This document shows, piece after piece, positions 1-5,970 of a DNA stretch of 7,109 bases. Source of the DNA: Phycisphaerae bacterium (lineage in GTDB: Bacteria > Planctomycetota > Phycisphaerae > SM23-33). The position numbers and the translations under genes were made by a program. Location: contig JASLZV010000089.1 in NCBI GenBank assembly GCA_030754715.1, positions 1-7,109 of the forward strand. Direction: 5' to 3'. Position 1 is the first letter of the stretch; every line of letters starts with the position of its first letter. Below the pieces are notes generated by a model. That model was not told where the DNA came from. It saw only the letters and a list, made by a program, of their open reading frames with translations, and did no database searches.

Positions 1-1258
1 AAGCCAGAGCCCGACTGGTTGGCGAACGGTAGACAAAGGCATTTCCATTTATGGGATAGTGTCTGCAGGCCCGTTGAAATCCATACCAAGCCCGGACAAC
101 CTCTGGGGCATCTACGCCGGGACCAAAATATTCCTCTGCCAACAACTGCAGGCACTTCTGCTCATCGTCATCCAACCTTTCCTCGGAGAGTTTTGTGGCC
201 GCAAAAACATTCAGCGTGTCAGTCGCAGATGAGAAATTCCAAGTGCCCATAAACCCGCAGACCTCTGTGCTCTGGAGATACTTGAACTTCCGATAGAGCG
301 AAACAACAAGTGGGAGGTTAGGAACAGTGGACAGTTCGAGTGTTGTATTGATCTGAATCCTGGCCCACATTTGCCTGCGGCCTGCGGTCGCCGCAATCTC
401 ACTAACGAAGCGTTTGGAGGGACCGGGATATACCAGGCTGTATTCCTCGACCGTTTCCCGCTTAGCGGCTCGGCTGACAACTCCTCCCCTTTCGAAGTCT
501 CCCATAAGAATGACATCCTCGGGCAGACGGTCGATCATATTTCGATAGGGTGGCCGACAGTACATGTTCCAGGACCAATCCCAGGCAACCACCTCGGCCT
601 CCGGCCGGGCGGACTTTATTCCATGGTGAATCAGGCCGATCACATCTGCGACGACTTCGACCGGCCCGCGAGGCGCGCATCGCGGGCATTCGCATCGCTC
701 GGCCCAAAAAGTCTCCCGCCATGAGCAGGAAGGGTTATTCACAACATACGACCAGCAGTGCGAGGGGTGCTCACTAGCGGTAATAAGGATCGCGCCGGCC
801 AGAGGTATCTGTCCATATAGTTCCCTGAATCCCTCTCGCAAATAGTCTTGAACTTCGTGTGTGGACGGACAGAGGGCTATGACGGGCGCATCCAAGGGAG
901 TATAGACGCATGGTCCGCCCAACGTCGGTTGGTCACGCCAGAAACGGTGCGACTGGGGTATCCCCAGCGGTTCGTTGAAGTAAAGCCATATCCCCAGCCC
1001 ATATTTGCCGGCCCTCCGGCAAAGCGTCCTTAAGGATTGCAGCTGTGCCTTGGAATTGCTGGCGTACTTTCCGAACAGTCTAACGGGGGCCAGTTCGCGC
1101 AACTCGGCCCGCAGCCAGACACCAGTAAAACCGGCCTCAGCAATCGCAGCCAACCTTGCGCTGGTATGGACGACAGAGGCGTCCGCTATCTCGTTGTGAT
1201 AATAGTCGCTTTGGCTACAACGAAAAATTCTGTGTCTAAAAGCACCTTGCCCCATCAT
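1..1258 (-). CDS. Partial TIM-barrel glycoside-hydrolase-like protein (3' end beyond window)
   Basis: The minus strand is open without a stop from ATG at 1258 to the left edge, giving 419 codons with the C-terminus missing. The start is a tandem ATG-ATG with GGAG just upstream, 3 nt from the first ATG and 6 nt from the second (1255); in-frame TAA TAG stops lie directly upstream. The protein alternates hydrophobic strands and helices as in a TIM barrel: GFTGVWLRAEL (res 43-53), YGLGIWLYFNEP (86-97), LAGAILITASEH (153-164, with E163 a candidate catalytic acid), EVVAWDWSW (222-230) and DVILMGDFERG (248-258). A CxCxxC cluster, CECPRC, lies at 189-194. The C-terminal part has EEYFGPG, a VVRAWYGFQRACRHYP stretch and an FVYRSP segment, a pattern I associate with GH20/DUF4838-like hydrolases. 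That family assignment is recalled resemblance, not a search result. The substrate is unknown. No signal peptide is visible. Codons look less GC-biased than in ftsH. Confidence 0.85.
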   Translation of the reverse strand, partial: MMGQGAFRHRIFRCSQSDYYHNEIADASVVHTSARLAAIAEAGFTGVWLRAELRELAPVRLFGKYASNSKAQLQSLRTLCRRAGKYGLGIWLYFNEPLGIPQSHRFWRDQPTLGGPCVYTPLDAPVIALCPSTHEVQDYLREGFRELYGQIPLAGAILITASEHPSHCWSYVVNNPSCSWRETFWAERCECPRCAPRGPVEVVADVIGLIHHGIKSARPEAEVVAWDWSWNMYCRPPYRNMIDRLPEDVILMGDFERGGVVSRAAKRETVEEYSLVYPGPSKRFVSEIAATAGRRQMWARIQINTTLELSTVPNLPLVVSLYRKFKYLQSTEVCGFMGTWNFSSATDTLNVFAATKLSEERLDDDEQKCLQLLAEEYFGPGVDAPEVVRAWYGFQRACRHYPINGNAFVYRSPTSRALA

Positions 1259-1343
1259 GCACTCCTATTATGCTGCAAATCTCCCTCACAGATTCGGCGA
1301 TATGGAAATCACGCGTACCTACCAAAAAACTCGTCCTGCTTGA

Positions 1344-1349
1344 ATTATA
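1344..1349 (-). promoter_or_regulatory. Candidate -10 box (TATAAT) upstream of the hydrolase-like gene
   Basis: On the minus strand positions 1349-1344 read TATAAT, a perfect sigma70-type -10, about 90 bases before the hydrolase-like start. The -35 position at 17-bp spacing (1367-1372) reads CGCTTC, a poor match that lies inside the terminal repeat of the palindromic element. If it is used, the element supplies the upstream half of the promoter. Confidence 0.3.
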
Positions 1350-1350
1350 A

Positions 1351-1507
1351 GAGTCCCTGACAAAATGAAGCGATGCACAGAGACCGAGCGATTTTTCGGC
1401 TGGCAAGGAGAGCGAAGCAGGCAACCCCCTGCCGGTTGCCGATGCAGTTCGACGCCGCCAGACGGCAAAGGAGCCGGCCGAATGTCGCATCATTTTGCCA
1501 GGGACTC
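1351..1507. repeat. MITE-like palindromic element with ~24-bp terminal inverted repeats
   Basis: The left end (1350-1373, beginning AGAGTCCCTGACAAAATGA) is matched in reverse complement by the right end (1485-1508, AGAGTCCCTGGCAAAATGA) at 22 of 24 positions. The arms pair again inside: TTCGGCTGGC (1395-1404) against GCCGGCCGAA (1473-1482), 9 of 10. A central hairpin has GGCAACC (1420-1426) and GGTTGCC (1434-1440). If the element is taken as 1351-1507, both flanks carry TAA (1348-1350 and 1508-1510), a possible 3-bp target duplication. There is no transposase and no room for one, so it would be non-autonomous. It could equally be a structured intergenic repeat or an RNA-level hairpin. The inverted-repeat structure is directly visible; mobility is inferred. 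Confidence 0.6.
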
Positions 1508-1556
1508 TAAGACTTACGCTCATTGCGGACAAGCCCTGCTCCCACCCATATCCCGT

Positions 1557-1586
1557 ACTATACTCACCCCAACTCAGCCTTGTCCA
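1557..1586 (-). promoter_or_regulatory. Candidate sigma70 promoter reading toward the hydrolase-like gene
   Basis: On the minus strand TGGACA (1586-1581, 5/6 to TTGACA) is followed after 18 bp by TATAGT (1562-1557, 5/6 to TATAAT). A transcript starting near 1550 would cross the palindromic element and reach the hydrolase-like start at 1258 with a leader of about 290 nt. The match is good, but chance occurrence is not excluded. Confidence 0.35.
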
Positions 1587-1700
1587 CTGTCGGTACTGTG
1601 CGTTGCCTACTTGTTCGTTGGCAAGATGGTTGTCCCTTCCGGCTGCGTTGCCGGCCGTCGAACAGGCGGGCGGCAACCAAGGCGTCGGCGGCTTGGCGCT

Positions 1701-1749
1701 CCGGTCACCTGCCCGTTCTCCACGTACGTCCAGAATTCGATGATGTCGA
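1701..1749 (-). repeat. 49-bp perfect inverted copy of ftsH codons 56-72
   Basis: Positions 1701-1749 are the exact reverse complement of 3180-3228 in the periplasmic-domain part of ftsH. Identity is continuous for 49 bases and stops abruptly at both ends: the base before 1701 is t against g, and 1750 is a against t. No similarity continues into the flanks. On the minus strand this copy forms the last 14 codons plus stop of the small membrane-protein gene, but in a different frame from ftsH. Identity at third codon positions argues against shared protein ancestry and for a recent copying event or an assembly/library chimera. Confidence 0.95.
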
Positions 1750-2091
1750 AGCGGACGAAACTGCGGCATCAAACACCGACTTGCTGACCCGGAAGGCAAT
1801 CCGCCGAGGAACGTTGGTGAACAGCAAGATGACCGTTGCGGCCGCGATAACGGGAATCGCCAGCACCTCACACCTCGGGAACTGCTGCCTCGAGCGCCTG
1901 CACCACCAGCGGTAGGCGATGATTCCAATCACGGCGCCGGCTGCGAACGCAATTGGCACCCCAAAGATAACCCCAAGGAAGAACGCCTCCAAGAGAATCT
2001 GGCCGAGACGGCCCGGCCAGATGCTCAGCGACAGGCACAACAACGAAGCGGCTGTGGTACATATCAAAATGCCCCGTATCAATACTTTCAC
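1705..2091 (-). CDS. Small multi-pass inner-membrane protein, unknown function
   Basis: I do not recognise this protein. The chosen start is GTG at 2091 because GGGAG lies 6 nt upstream; a TTG ten codons further up (2121) lacks a ribosome binding site. The product is 128 residues. Hydrophobic segments lie at about 4-24, 32-60 (long, ending in the basic YRWWCRRSR) and 76-94, followed by a basic NVPRRIAFRVSK stretch, so three or four membrane passes are likely. The last 14 residues (115-128, [14 protein letters not shown]) and the TGA are encoded entirely by the 49-bp inverted ftsH copy in a frame foreign to FtsH, so the native C-terminus has probably been replaced. The gene is divergent from lptE-ftsH and has its own TATAAT. 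Membrane topology is reasonably supported; function is not. A truncated gene remains possible. Confidence 0.6.
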   Translation of the reverse strand: MKVLIRGILICTTAASLLCLSLSIWPGRLGQILLEAFFLGVIFGVPIAFAAGAVIGIIAYRWWCRRSRQQFPRCEVLAIPVIAAATVILLFTNVPRRIAFRVSKSVFDAAVSSASTSSNSGRTWRTGR

Positions 2092-2141
2092 TTGTCGCTC
2101 CCTGAACCTGAAATTATCCAATATGGCGCCCAGCAGGGATC

Positions 2142-2170
2142 ATTATACTCATCTGTAACGCTTCGGGCCA
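2142..2170 (-). promoter_or_regulatory. Candidate promoter for the small membrane-protein gene
   Basis: The minus strand reads TATAAT at 2147-2142, a perfect -10. At 17-bp spacing the -35 position (2170-2165) reads TGGCCC, only 3 of 6. Transcription would begin near 2135, leaving about 45 nt before the GTG at 2091. It is back to back with the plus-strand promoter at 2244-2271. Confidence 0.4.
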
Positions 2171-2243
2171 CGCAGCCCCGGCTGCCGGCGCGGGGATCCG
2201 GCCCCGGGTCACCTTGTTGCCGAAAAGCGCCTGTACTGACGCC

Positions 2244-2271
2244 TTGCAGATAGCCGATAGCCCCGTATAAT
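2244..2271 (+). promoter_or_regulatory. Candidate sigma70 promoter for lptE-ftsH
   Basis: TTGCAG (2244-2249) and a perfect TATAAT (2266-2271) are separated by 16 bp. Transcription would begin near 2278, about 67 nt before the lptE start at 2345. The ATG at 2270 overlaps this -10 box, which argues against the longer in-frame start there. Confidence 0.5.
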
Positions 2272-2344
2272 GGATGCGCCAGATGCCTGCGGGCCGCCGC
2301 TGCGCTGTTGCGGCCGAGGGGCACCTGTCGGCAGAGGAACATCC

Positions 2345-2875
2345 ATGACCAACAGCAAGATCAAGAAATGCCGATGGCTGCTCGCAGCCGCCTTGACGAT
2401 GACGGCCGTCGCGGCGGGCGGATGCAATTACCGCCTCGGCGACCTCCACCGAAAGGACGTCCGAACGATCGCCGTGCCGACCTGGACGCGCGGCCGCGAC
2501 GTCTTCCGCCGCGAGGTGGAAATTCGCCTCACCGAGGCCATCATCAAGCAGATCCAGAACCATACGCAGTTCCGGCTCGCCAACACCTCGGCCGCGGATA
2601 CAAAACTCACCGGCAGCATCGAGAGGATTTCGCAGCAGGTGCTGTCGATCAACACCGACACCGGCAGCGTGAGGGAGATGGAAGTGATCTTTACGGTCTC
2701 GTTCATCTGGACGGACCTGCGCAAAGGCAAGGTGCTGAAGGAGAAGGAAAACTTCCTCGCCAGCGGGCGACACATCGAGCCCACACCGTTCAGGGAGGAC
2801 TTCTTCGAGGGCAGCGAAGATGTGATAAACGAAGTGGCCAAGCGAATCGTAGAACAGTTGGAGGAGGGCTGGTAG
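2345..2875 (+). CDS. lptE: LptE-like LPS-assembly lipoprotein
   Basis: This is a 176-residue lipoprotein. LptE forms the plug of the LptD outer-membrane translocon that inserts lipopolysaccharide. The start at 2345 is preferred because AGAGGA lies upstream at suitable distance, a signal peptide begins at once, and an in-frame ATG at 2270 lies inside the -10 box. Residues 1-8 are polar and basic (KIKK), residues 11-24 hydrophobic, and AAGGC puts the lipidated cysteine at C27. The mature start CNYRLG resembles the LptE-family beginning (C-x-Y-x-L). The body carries VRTIAVPTWTRG, a FRREVEIRLTEAIIKQI helix and the ADTKLTGSIERI segment, the order seen in planctomycete LptE-family proteins, and the C-terminus is a charged helix (INEVAKRIVEQLEE). 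ftsH follows 138 bp downstream in the same direction, so an operon is likely. Family assignment rests on recognised motifs; LPS transport by this protein is inferred. Confidence 0.8.
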   Translation: MTNSKIKKCRWLLAAALTMTAVAAGGCNYRLGDLHRKDVRTIAVPTWTRGRDVFRREVEIRLTEAIIKQIQNHTQFRLANTSAADTKLTGSIERISQQVLSINTDTGSVREMEVIFTVSFIWTDLRKGKVLKEKENFLASGRHIEPTPFREDFFEGSEDVINEVAKRIVEQLEEGW

Positions 2876-2984
2876 GGCCCGGGCGCAGGCGACAGTCCCC
2901 GCCGGCGACGCCCGGAGGTTGCGGCTGTAGCATCAGCCGGGGCAGAGAATTATCCGTTGGTCAACGCCGCGACGTGGAATGGGA

Positions 2985-3000
2985 CGGGGCGACTGCCCCG
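2985..3000 (+). promoter_or_regulatory. Stable hairpin just upstream of the ftsH start
   Basis: CGGGGC (2985-2990) and GCCCCG (2995-3000) form a perfect 6-bp GC stem around a GACT tetraloop, ending 13 nt before the ftsH ATG. No Shine-Dalgarno-like purine run sits between stem and start (CCGCCCGTG-type sequence instead). The structure could limit ribosome access or act as an RNA thermometer-like element, but no T-tract follows, so it is not a typical terminator. The rest of the 138-bp lptE-ftsH gap shows nothing else recognisable. Confidence 0.35.
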
Positions 3001-3013
3001 CCCGCCGTGAACA

Positions 3014-5026
3014 ATGAGTAATCCATCACAGAACAAGCCAGGCCCTCCGGAGGGCAAAGGCCCCCCGCCGCAGCCGCCAACCAACCTCGGCCGCTCACTC
3101 ATGGGATGGGTCGTCATCATCGGACTGGTGCTGCTGTTGATGACCTTCCTGAGGGGGTCCATGGACCAGAGACGCCCGATCGACATCATCGAATTCTGGA
3201 CGTACGTGGAGAACGGGCAGGTGACCGGCGAGGTCCTCGTCCAAGATGATGATATCCGCGGGGAGAATACCGCCGACGTCATCCTGGGCAAGGATAAACC
3301 GCGAAAGTTCCTCGTTGAGTATAGTTACACAACCAACGAGAAATTCACCGACCGCCTGGAGACCGCTATCGTCAAGCACGGCCACAAGGCCAGCGTGAGA
3401 TTCAAGAAGGCCGGATGGTGGCAAACGATCCTCCCGCACCTGCTGCTGACGGTGGCGGTGTTTGCCGCTATCTGGTTTCTGTTGTTACGGCGGCTTGGCG
3501 CCGCCGCCGGAGGGGCGGGGATCCTCGGCAACTTCGGCCGATCAAAGCACCGCGTCAGCAACAAGGAACAGACCAAGGTTACGTTCGACGACGTAGCCGG
3601 CATCGAGGAAGCCAAGGAAGAGGTATCCGAGATCATCGAGTTCCTCAGAAATCCCCAGAGGTTCCAGCGACTCGGCGGACGAATTCCACGCGGAGTACTC
3701 CTGATCGGCGAACCCGGCTGCGGAAAAACTCTGCTGGCCAAGGCCATCGCCGGACAGGCCGACGTCCCGTTCTTCTCCATCTCCGGAAGCGATTTCGTGG
3801 AAATGTTCGTCGGCGTGGGGGCATCCCGCGTTAGAGATTTGTTCAAACAAGCCAAGGATAACTCCCCCTGCATCATCTTCCTGGACGAAATCGACGCCGT
3901 CGGTCGCCGTCGCGGCGCAACCTTCGGCGGCGGTGGGCATGACGAAAGGGAACAGACCCTCAATGCCATACTCGTTGAAATGGACGGCTTCGACTCCTCG
4001 GACCAAGTCATCGTCATTGCCGCTACCAATCGCATGGACATACTGGATCCTGCCCTGACTCGGCCGGGCCGGTTTGACCGCCAGATCAGCGTCCCGCTAC
4101 CGGACCTGCAAGGCCGGTACGAAATTCTGAAGATCTACGCCGACAAGGTTAAATGCAGCCCAAATGTGGATCTGCAGCGGCTGGCGCGCGGCACGCCTAT
4201 GTTCAGCGGCGCCGATCTGGCTGCACTGGTAAACGAAGCCGCCATCGCCGCGACGCTGTCCAACAAGGAATACGTCGAACAAGCCGACCTGGAGGAGGCC
4301 CGCGACAAGGTCCGCTGGGGGCGTGCAAGAAAAAACCGCGCCATCGACGAAAAGGAACGGGAGATCACCGCCTATCACGAGGCCGGTCACACCATCGTCC
4401 AGGTGCTCTGCCCCCAAGCCGACCCCCTTCACAAGGTTTCCATCATTCCCCGCGGTCAGATGGGCGGCGCGACGTTCGCCCTTCCCGAAAAGGACCGCTA
4501 CCTCTACACGCGCAAGTACTGCCAGGCCCTGCTGTCGGTATGCTTCGGTGGTCGGGTGGCCGAGGAACTCTTCTGCCACGACGTTTCCAGCGGTGCGGCA
4601 AACGACATTGCCCAGGCCACCGAAATCGCCCGAAAAATGGTTCTCGACTGGGGCATGTCCGAGCGTCTCGGCCTGATCCACTACAGCGACGAAAACAAGG
4701 CAATAGTTCCCGACTTCGGGCCCAAGGAATACTCCGACAAGACCGCCGACCTCATCGACCAGGAGGTCAAGGCCATCATCGACGAGGCCTACGGACACAC
4801 CAGCAAACTGATCGAGGCCAACCGCGACAAACTCCAGCGTCTCGCCCAGGCGCTGTTGAAATACGAGACACTGGGGGCCGACGAGGTCCAGCAGGTCATG
4901 GACGGCAAGCCGCTCGACAAGCCCACCGTCTCAGACCTCCTGGAGATCGAGCATGCCAAGGCGGCCGAGGCGCCGCAGGCCGAGGCGGCCGGCGACGTCG
5001 GTCCGCTGCCGGAACCGGGGGTATAG
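3014..5026 (+). CDS. ftsH: ATP-dependent zinc metalloprotease FtsH
   Basis: This is a complete, 670-residue, membrane-anchored AAA+ protease. FtsH hexamers extract and degrade misfolded membrane proteins and selected cytosolic regulators. Order of parts: a proline-rich cytosolic N-tail (1-25), membrane segment 1 (about 30-46), periplasmic domain (50-135), membrane segment 2 (about 138-158), then the AAA+ domain. That domain has Walker A GEPGCGKT (232-239), the pore loop MFVGVG (264-269), Walker B with D291-E292, and arginine-finger sequence RPGRFDR (350-356). The protease domain has the zinc site HEAGH (455-459), with D531 in NDIAQAT as the probable third ligand. The C-tail from about 645 is A/E/P-rich. 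All catalytic residues are present, so it should be active. The P-loop is odd: E replaces the usual second P and C the usual T of GPPGTGKT. Codons 56-72 exist in inverted copy at 1701-1749. No clear ribosome binding site precedes the ATG. Confidence 0.97.
   Translation: MSNPSQNKPGPPEGKGPPPQPPTNLGRSLMGWVVIIGLVLLLMTFLRGSMDQRRPIDIIEFWTYVENGQVTGEVLVQDDDIRGENTADVILGKDKPRKFLVEYSYTTNEKFTDRLETAIVKHGHKASVRFKKAGWWQTILPHLLLTVAVFAAIWFLLLRRLGAAAGGAGILGNFGRSKHRVSNKEQTKVTFDDVAGIEEAKEEVSEIIEFLRNPQRFQRLGGRIPRGVLLIGEPGCGKTLLAKAIAGQADVPFFSISGSDFVEMFVGVGASRVRDLFKQAKDNSPCIIFLDEIDAVGRRRGATFGGGGHDEREQTLNAILVEMDGFDSSDQVIVIAATNRMDILDPALTRPGRFDRQISVPLPDLQGRYEILKIYADKVKCSPNVDLQRLARGTPMFSGADLAALVNEAAIAATLSNKEYVEQADLEEARDKVRWGRARKNRAIDEKEREITAYHEAGHTIVQVLCPQADPLHKVSIIPRGQMGGATFALPEKDRYLYTRKYCQALLSVCFGGRVAEELFCHDVSSGAANDIAQATEIARKMVLDWGMSERLGLIHYSDENKAIVPDFGPKEYSDKTADLIDQEVKAIIDEAYGHTSKLIEANRDKLQRLAQALLKYETLGADEVQQVMDGKPLDKPTVSDLLEIEHAKAAEAPQAEAAGDVGPLPEPGV
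3180..3228 (+). repeat. ftsH-internal partner of the 49-bp inverted repeat
   Basis: This stretch encodes FtsH residues I56-G72 (core [14 protein letters not shown]), the start of the periplasmic domain. It is presumably the source copy, because the ftsH frame runs undisturbed through it and the encoded segment fits the family. Its exact reverse complement lies at 1701-1749, with 1430 bp between the two copies. Confidence 0.95.
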
Positions 5027-5031
5027 GAACT

Positions 5032-5062
5032 TACCCGCCGGGGGCGTCTTGCCGGGCGGGTA
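5032..5062 (+). terminator. Candidate terminator hairpin after ftsH
   Basis: TACCCGCC (5032-5039) pairs perfectly with GGCGGGTA (5055-5062) in an 8-bp, GC-rich stem that begins six bases after the ftsH stop. A competing small stem follows (GCGGG-TAGCTG-CCCGC, about 5056-5071). No T-run follows, so it is not a textbook intrinsic terminator. It may instead be a 3' stabilising or partial terminator structure. The rest of the gap to the next promoter (about 5072-5189) shows no recognisable gene, only a repeated GCCGGGCGG string (5051 and 5102). Confidence 0.4.
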
Positions 5063-5189
5063 GCTGCCCGCTTCGATCCGGTTGGCCGGGGCGTGCTTCC
5101 GCCGGGCGGCAGCAGCAAATGAGCGTGGCTTTGGGGCTGTGCCCAAACATCTTCTATCCATTCTGTCGGCCTGCATGGCAATTCCGCGC

Positions 5190-5218
5190 TTGACAGAAGC
5201 CGGCGGTATGAGAATTAT
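5190..5218 (+). promoter_or_regulatory. Candidate sigma70 promoter for the L,D-transpeptidase region
   Basis: A perfect TTGACA -35 (5190-5195) is followed after 17 bp by AATTAT (5213-5218, 4/6). Transcription would begin near 5225, roughly 30 nt before the small reading frame at 5254 and 130 nt before the transpeptidase GTG at 5357. Confidence 0.5.
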
Positions 5219-5253
5219 TGTGGAGGTCATCCACTATCGGCGGGAGAAGTACC

Positions 5254-5535
5254 ATGGGCAGTCCCACTGATCGCGAGAAACCTGTCGGCAGGGCAAAAGG
5301 CGTTTCGGCGGCCGGAAAGAAGGTCGCGCCGATGGTCACCGACAAGGAGACAAGGCGTGTTTCGACGGGCATTGTCACGGAAGATGAAGATCCTGTTGTT
5401 GGTGGCAGCGGTTGCGATCCTGGCGTGTATAGCCGGTCCTCGTGTCTGGAACCGGATTCGCCAGGGAAGCCCATGGGACCCCGTCCAGGGCGCGATTGGA
5501 CTGGGGCCATTGACGAGTCCCCGAATTGCACTTGA
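5254..5535 (+). CDS. Small unrecognised reading frame overlapping the transpeptidase start
   Basis: This is an ATG-initiated frame of 93 codons with a strong GGGAGAA ribosome binding site about 5 nt upstream and a promoter just before it. The first 35 residues are polar and basic (MGSPTDREKP, GKKVAPMVTDKETRR) and look protein-like. From 5357 on it overlaps the transpeptidase gene in another frame, and the tail is G/P/S-rich, as expected of a shadow. Three readings are open: a real small protein; a leader translated for coupling to the GTG at 5357; or the true N-terminus of the transpeptidase separated from it by a second frameshift. I do not recognise the product and see no domain. Confidence 0.3.
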   Translation: MGSPTDREKPVGRAKGVSAAGKKVAPMVTDKETRRVSTGIVTEDEDPVVGGSGCDPGVYSRSSCLEPDSPGKPMGPRPGRDWTGAIDESPNCT

Positions 5536-5970
5536 AAAGTCGGCCCGCAGGCTGACGGTCTATGATGGGGACAAAGCGGTCAAGATCTATCGCGTGGCGC
5601 TTGGGCCAAGCCGAGGCGACAAGGCCCGTGAGGGAGATAAGCGCACACCTGAGGGCGAGTTCTATGTTTGCCTCAAGAACCCAAGATCGCGATTCACCTT
5701 GTCACTGGGGCTGAGTTATCCAAATATTGAAGATGCCCGGCGTGGACTTCACGACGGGCTTATCAATCAGGCGCAGCACGATCAGATCGTAGGGGCTATC
5801 GAACGGGGGGAACCCCCCCACGGAAAACCGCCCTGGGCGGCGAGAGTATGATCCACGGCTGCGGTAATAGATGGGACTGGACGCTTGGCTGCATTGCCCT
5901 CAATGACGACGACGTTCGAGAACTCTACCGGGCTATCCCCGTGGGGACGCCGGTAACGATCCTGCCGTGA
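5357..5970 (+). pseudogene. L,D-transpeptidase (YkuD/YafK-like), interrupted by a -1 frameshift
   Basis: The first frame runs from GTG 5357 (AAGGAG 7 nt upstream) to a TGA at 5849-5851. The rest of the protein continues in another frame to a TGA at 5968-5970. Restoring one base gives about 204 residues. L,D-transpeptidases make or edit 3-3 peptidoglycan cross-links or attach proteins to peptidoglycan, in the periplasm, with a catalytic cysteine. Residues 11-27 are a membrane anchor or signal (ILAC at 21-24 could be a lipobox). Next come RRLTVYDGDKAVKIYRVALG, GDKREGDKRTPEGEF-like sequence and LGLSYPNIEDARRGL, the usual YafK-type start of the fold. After the shift come LGGESMIHG, then DWTLGCIAL with the catalytic Cys at 5890-5892, and VGTPVTILP. 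The break maps near G6-AA-C7 (5805-5819), where a seventh G or an eighth C restores the frame. Sequencing error, true mutation and phase variation cannot be separated here. As read, the product lacks the active site. Confidence 0.85.
5805..5819 (+). repeat. G6-AA-C7 homopolymer tract at the frameshift
   Basis: Six G (5805-5810), two A and seven C (5813-5819) form a self-complementary homopolymer pair inside the transpeptidase gene. The frame before it and the frame carrying the active-site HG and GC motifs differ by one base, so this run is the likely slip site. Such tracts are prone both to polymerase slippage in the cell and to base-count errors in sequencing. Confidence 0.8.

Larger units (their letters stand above)
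1259..1704. other. Gene-poor stretch between the hydrolase-like gene and the small membrane-protein gene
   Basis: I see no convincing protein gene in either direction across these 446 bases. Reading frames exist on both strands, but their translations are rich in R, P, S and G with no recognisable motif. The stretch holds the palindromic element described separately, minus-strand promoter-like elements, and a short stem (GTTGCCG at 1647-1653 with CGGCAAC at 1671-1677). Its right end runs into the 49-bp inverted ftsH copy. It could include remnants of a decayed gene, but nothing identifies one. Confidence 0.5.

Noticed and set aside
1365..1787. Plus-strand peptide sharing the [15 protein letters not shown] string with a frame antisense to ftsH
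   Set aside because: The shared string is just the 49-bp DNA repeat read in the antisense direction. It is not evidence for a conserved protein.
1236..1928. A 230-codon minus-strand open frame across the palindromic element and the 49-bp copy
   Set aside because: It overlaps the small membrane-protein gene in another frame and has low-complexity R/S/G composition. Its tail GTRDFHIAESVREICSIIG looks somewhat protein-like but matches no family I can name.
2270..2344. Longer in-frame start for lptE at 2270
   Set aside because: That ATG overlaps the TATAAT box, and the added residues (CCGRGAPVGRG) would bury the signal peptide. The ATG at 2345 has a ribosome site and gives a proper lipoprotein start.
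2114..2773. A 219-codon minus-strand open frame antisense to lptE
   Set aside because: The lptE frame on the other strand has a signal peptide, lipobox and family motifs. The antisense frame has none and covers the divergent promoters.
1701..3228. Invertible promoter or gene switch flanked by the 49-bp inverted repeats
   Set aside because: Inversion would cut ftsH after codon 72 and join the remainder out of frame to the small membrane gene. That would destroy a usually important protease, and no recombinase is present.
4153..5193. A 346-codon plus-strand open frame overlapping the 3' half of ftsH
   Set aside because: It is out of frame with ftsH, which has intact catalytic motifs here. Its translation is dominated by R, G, P and H, as expected of a high-GC shadow frame.
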